Origin: Mesostigma viride
Taxonomy: Eukaryota; Streptophyta; Mesostigmatophyceae; Mesostigmatales; Mesostigmataceae
Direction of reading: 5' to 3'
Length of the DNA: 64,000 bases
NCBI GenBank assembly: GCA_009746045.1
Contig: RPFO01000175.1
Span: forward strand, 1,189,001-1,253,000
A program made the position numbers and the translations under genes. Position 1 is the first letter of the stretch, and every line of letters starts with the position of its first letter. Of this stretch, positions 62,025-64,000 are shown piece by piece. Under the pieces are notes generated by a model. It saw only the letters and a list, made by a program, of their open reading frames with translations. It was not told where the DNA came from and ran no database searches.

Positions 62025-62702
62025 GCTTGGGATAAGGTGAACACAGAGAACTGCTGTCGGAGCTGGCCCACCACTGGTTTATGTCTTAGCCAGCAAACCC
62101 TATCCGGTTAGCCGTAACCGTGGGACAAGCTAGCTGTCCGTACCGACCCGGATAAGGCCCCGGACTGGGGCCTAGGTGGCGCCGGCCCTAGGCGCCGCCC
62201 TTCGACCGGTCGACCGCATCGGACCGCCGGATTATAGCCGGCGGCTTAGCGGACGCTAGCGGAAGGCGTGCGGACGGACATGGGGAACTTAGAGCCAGAT
62301 CCTAGGGCTCTAGAGTTACTCAACTCCGACATACTCTTTTGTTCTTTGATTAATTATCAAAATAATTACATCAAATGCAGACCATACAAAACCCTCTAAG
62401 GTAGGGAACTCAAGGGGGCCTCAAGGCCGTCAAAATCACCACGGTATCGACCCGCGCCCTTGTGATCACACATGAATAGTGATGTAATAAGTATCGAGAA
62501 AAAAACAACTATGCCACCAGACAAAAGGTGACCCATTTATTAGGACCAGTGACCCGCCGACGGGCCCAAGGCACCGTCCAACGTGGCTAGGGTATGGTCA
62601 GGACAAGCAAAAAAACTACCACCATGATATTCGTGAATGCTAGCAACACAGGGTGAGTTATGGCTGTATTCATAAAGCGCCCGAGCCGTAACCCTGTGTG
62701 GC
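62025..62702. other. Junction of B and copia element F, LTR of F probably inside
   Basis: No gene is seen. For F (minus strand) the 3' UTR and 3' LTR should lie here. CCTAATAAATGGG on the minus strand near 62540 may be a poly(A) signal. I could not find LTR borders or a target duplication. AGTTATGGC at 62655 equals the first nine bases of the E LTR. Confidence 0.35.
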
Positions 62703-63998
62703 TCACGGGTGTTGCATCGTCATGCGCTTGCGCAACACTGCGTACTGCGGGGCAGCCTCCCGCGCCTCCTTGGTGAGTGCATCCGCGGGATTGAGTTCAT
62801 CCGCGATGTGCTGGAGACGCGTGACGCAGGAGGCCGCCTCAGCGAGTACGAGGTAATCAACGTCCTGTGACCGCGCATAGGGATTGTCAAGGAAGGCCAA
62901 ACAACTTTGTGAGTCAGTGTGCACCGTGCTAGTCCAGTGAAGAGTGAACCCACACGAGCCAAATACCCAACCCAGCAAGTACCGCAGCCACATGCCATGT
63001 GAGATAGCTGAAACAATGCCCCGGCATTCAGCCGTGTTGGGGCTAGTGGCAATGCGGCTGTGCAAGCGCGAGTACCAATCTAACAACATGCCAGGCTGTC
63101 CCTCATTGCTAATAAAGAACAGTGCCCCCATGCGGGCCCGCACTTGGCTGACTGTGCGCGTCTCTAGATTAGCATCCGTCACTATCTCGAGGTGCACCGG
63201 CTGTGAGCAATCGAGCCCACGAAGCACAATGCCGGGCGTCATGGCCAGCTGCCGCCGAACATGAATGGACCCTAGTCCTTCCAGCACATCATCGGGCAGG
63301 CGAGCGAGCACCGCCAAATCAGGTGCCACCGTGTCCGCCAACCACCCGAGCTTGCCCTTAACCGAGGGCCCATGGGTTGCCAACAGCGGGGACGGGAGGT
63401 CGGCCAGCAGGTCAACCACATAGTTGCGGCTATCCTGCATGTGCATGACCCATTCGCCAGAACGCGAATCCCGCTGCAACGTAGACTGCACGCCGCAAAA
63501 CACCACGGGTTTACCCTCCTCATGATCCACCGCCCTGCCCAGGGGAAACTTAGCCGCCACTGCAGCAAGAAACTGGGTAGCAAAGGTGCGAGGTGCCACC
63601 AGCTTGAAGTCATCGCCATGCCACACGAAGAGGGCTGGCTCGCCAGGGACGCCGGTGGGGACCACAAAGAAGTTAGGATCCGCGCGATGGTACGTGGCCC
63701 CTAAGCTCTGCAAGACCTCCTCCGCGGAAATGCGGAAGATGATGGGAGAGCTCTGCAGCCCCTCCACCCCTGTCAACAGCTCGATATACTCGCTGCCAAT
63801 GGTGCCATCCTGCCAGACCACCGGGACCTTCACCACGTAGCGGGTGCCTTGCCATGTTTGCTGCGCGACCCCAGCGTCGCTGTGGAGGAATGCCCGCTGA
63901 AAGTCACCGCACCACATCCCGTAGTCCTTGCCCGCGTTCCGCTTGCCCAAGTAGATGACCGTCAGTAGCCGATGCGAAACATGGTTGAGCCCAGGGGT
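62703..63998 (-). CDS. pol: Copia element F, RT-RNase H part with HGDD site (continues past window)
   Basis: The frame is open to the window edge (TPGLNHVSHRLLTVIYLGKR). RT: GDFQRAFLHSDAGVAQQTWQ, LQSSPIIFRISAEEVLQSLG and the catalytic FVWHGDDFKLVAP. RNase H: IVTDANLETRTVSQVRARMG, LLDWYSRLHSRIATSPNTAE, VHTDSQSCLAFLDNPYARSQ and NPADALTKEAREAAPQYAVL. It belongs with D and E: the same HGDD, the same SRLH...AEC RNase H pattern and the same C-terminal PQY.VL. The ATG-less start only means that the 5' part lies outside. No stop or frameshift is seen. Confidence 0.93.
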   Translation of the reverse strand, partial: TPGLNHVSHRLLTVIYLGKRNAGKDYGMWCGDFQRAFLHSDAGVAQQTWQGTRYVVKVPVVWQDGTIGSEYIELLTGVEGLQSSPIIFRISAEEVLQSLGATYHRADPNFFVVPTGVPGEPALFVWHGDDFKLVAPRTFATQFLAAVAAKFPLGRAVDHEEGKPVVFCGVQSTLQRDSRSGEWVMHMQDSRNYVVDLLADLPSPLLATHGPSVKGKLGWLADTVAPDLAVLARLPDDVLEGLGSIHVRRQLAMTPGIVLRGLDCSQPVHLEIVTDANLETRTVSQVRARMGALFFISNEGQPGMLLDWYSRLHSRIATSPNTAECRGIVSAISHGMWLRYLLGWVFGSCGFTLHWTSTVHTDSQSCLAFLDNPYARSQDVDYLVLAEAASCVTRLQHIADELNPADALTKEAREAAPQYAVLRKRMTMQHP

Positions 63999-64000
63999 AT

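Larger units (their letters stand above)
47663..62030 (+). mobile_element. Chromovirus (Ty3/gypsy) element B, interrupted by J, 3' end not found
   Basis: Order: 5' LTR, primer site, hybrid-binding ORF, gag, protease, RT (split by J), RNase H, integrase with chromodomain, unknown ORF. No matching 3' LTR lies before the copia element F at the right edge, so the 3' end is either deleted or beyond F. Several frameshifts and one stop show decay. Confidence 0.9.

Overview
This is a stretch of eukaryotic nuclear DNA made almost entirely of nested transposable elements. I saw no bacterial operon, rRNA, tRNA or CRISPR array and no convincing single-copy host gene. The mix (Ty1/copia elements, Ty3/gypsy chromoviruses, an APE-type LINE, LINE endonuclease fragments, foldback elements, long polyQ gag proteins) suits a large repeat-rich genome, most likely of a green alga or other member of the plant lineage. 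The species cannot be fixed from sequence alone.

Layout. 1-2446: 3' part of a copia element (G) and its 3' LTR. 2672-3356: a short unit with 135-bp terminal direct repeats. 3356-14269: a 10.9-kb element (H) with about 1.1-kb inverted terminal arms. H carries CTGAGA-rich arrays, minisatellites, two 0.6-kb direct repeats, a LINE-type REL endonuclease fragment, and a second foldback element (12019-13148) inserted beside its right arm. 14560-14995: a deleted chromovirus relic. 16157-24585: a complete but pol-less gypsy element (A) with a 5-bp TTTCT duplication.

24591-45525: a LINE (ORF1, then APE-RT ORF2) split by copia element E (29595-45194, minus strand, GGCTG duplication), which is itself split by copia element D (32244-40039, plus strand). 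D and E encode GAG-INT-PR-RT-RNase H, with the protease after the integrase. In standard copia elements the protease precedes the integrase. Their RTs carry HGDD where copia usually has YVDD. 45530-46472: the 3' end of a gypsy element (C).

47663 to about 62030: a chromovirus (B) with a hybrid-binding-domain ORF before gag and an unknown ORF after the integrase. B's RT is split by J (53367-58287), a young copia-derived element with 830-bp LTRs and an AGGAG duplication that keeps gag and protease but lacks INT and RT. 62703-64000: RT-RNase H of another HGDD copia element (F) on the minus strand.

Order of insertion read from split frames and target duplications: LINE, then E, then D; B, then J; a 45-codon ORF, then A. 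Most ORFs are frameshifted, so many copies are decayed. J, A, D and E have nearly identical LTR pairs and look recent. The strongest candidate for something undescribed is the D/E/F copia lineage: INT-PR order, DTN/DTQ protease site, HGDD polymerase site, and for E an AG...CT LTR with a hairpin where the primer-binding site should be.
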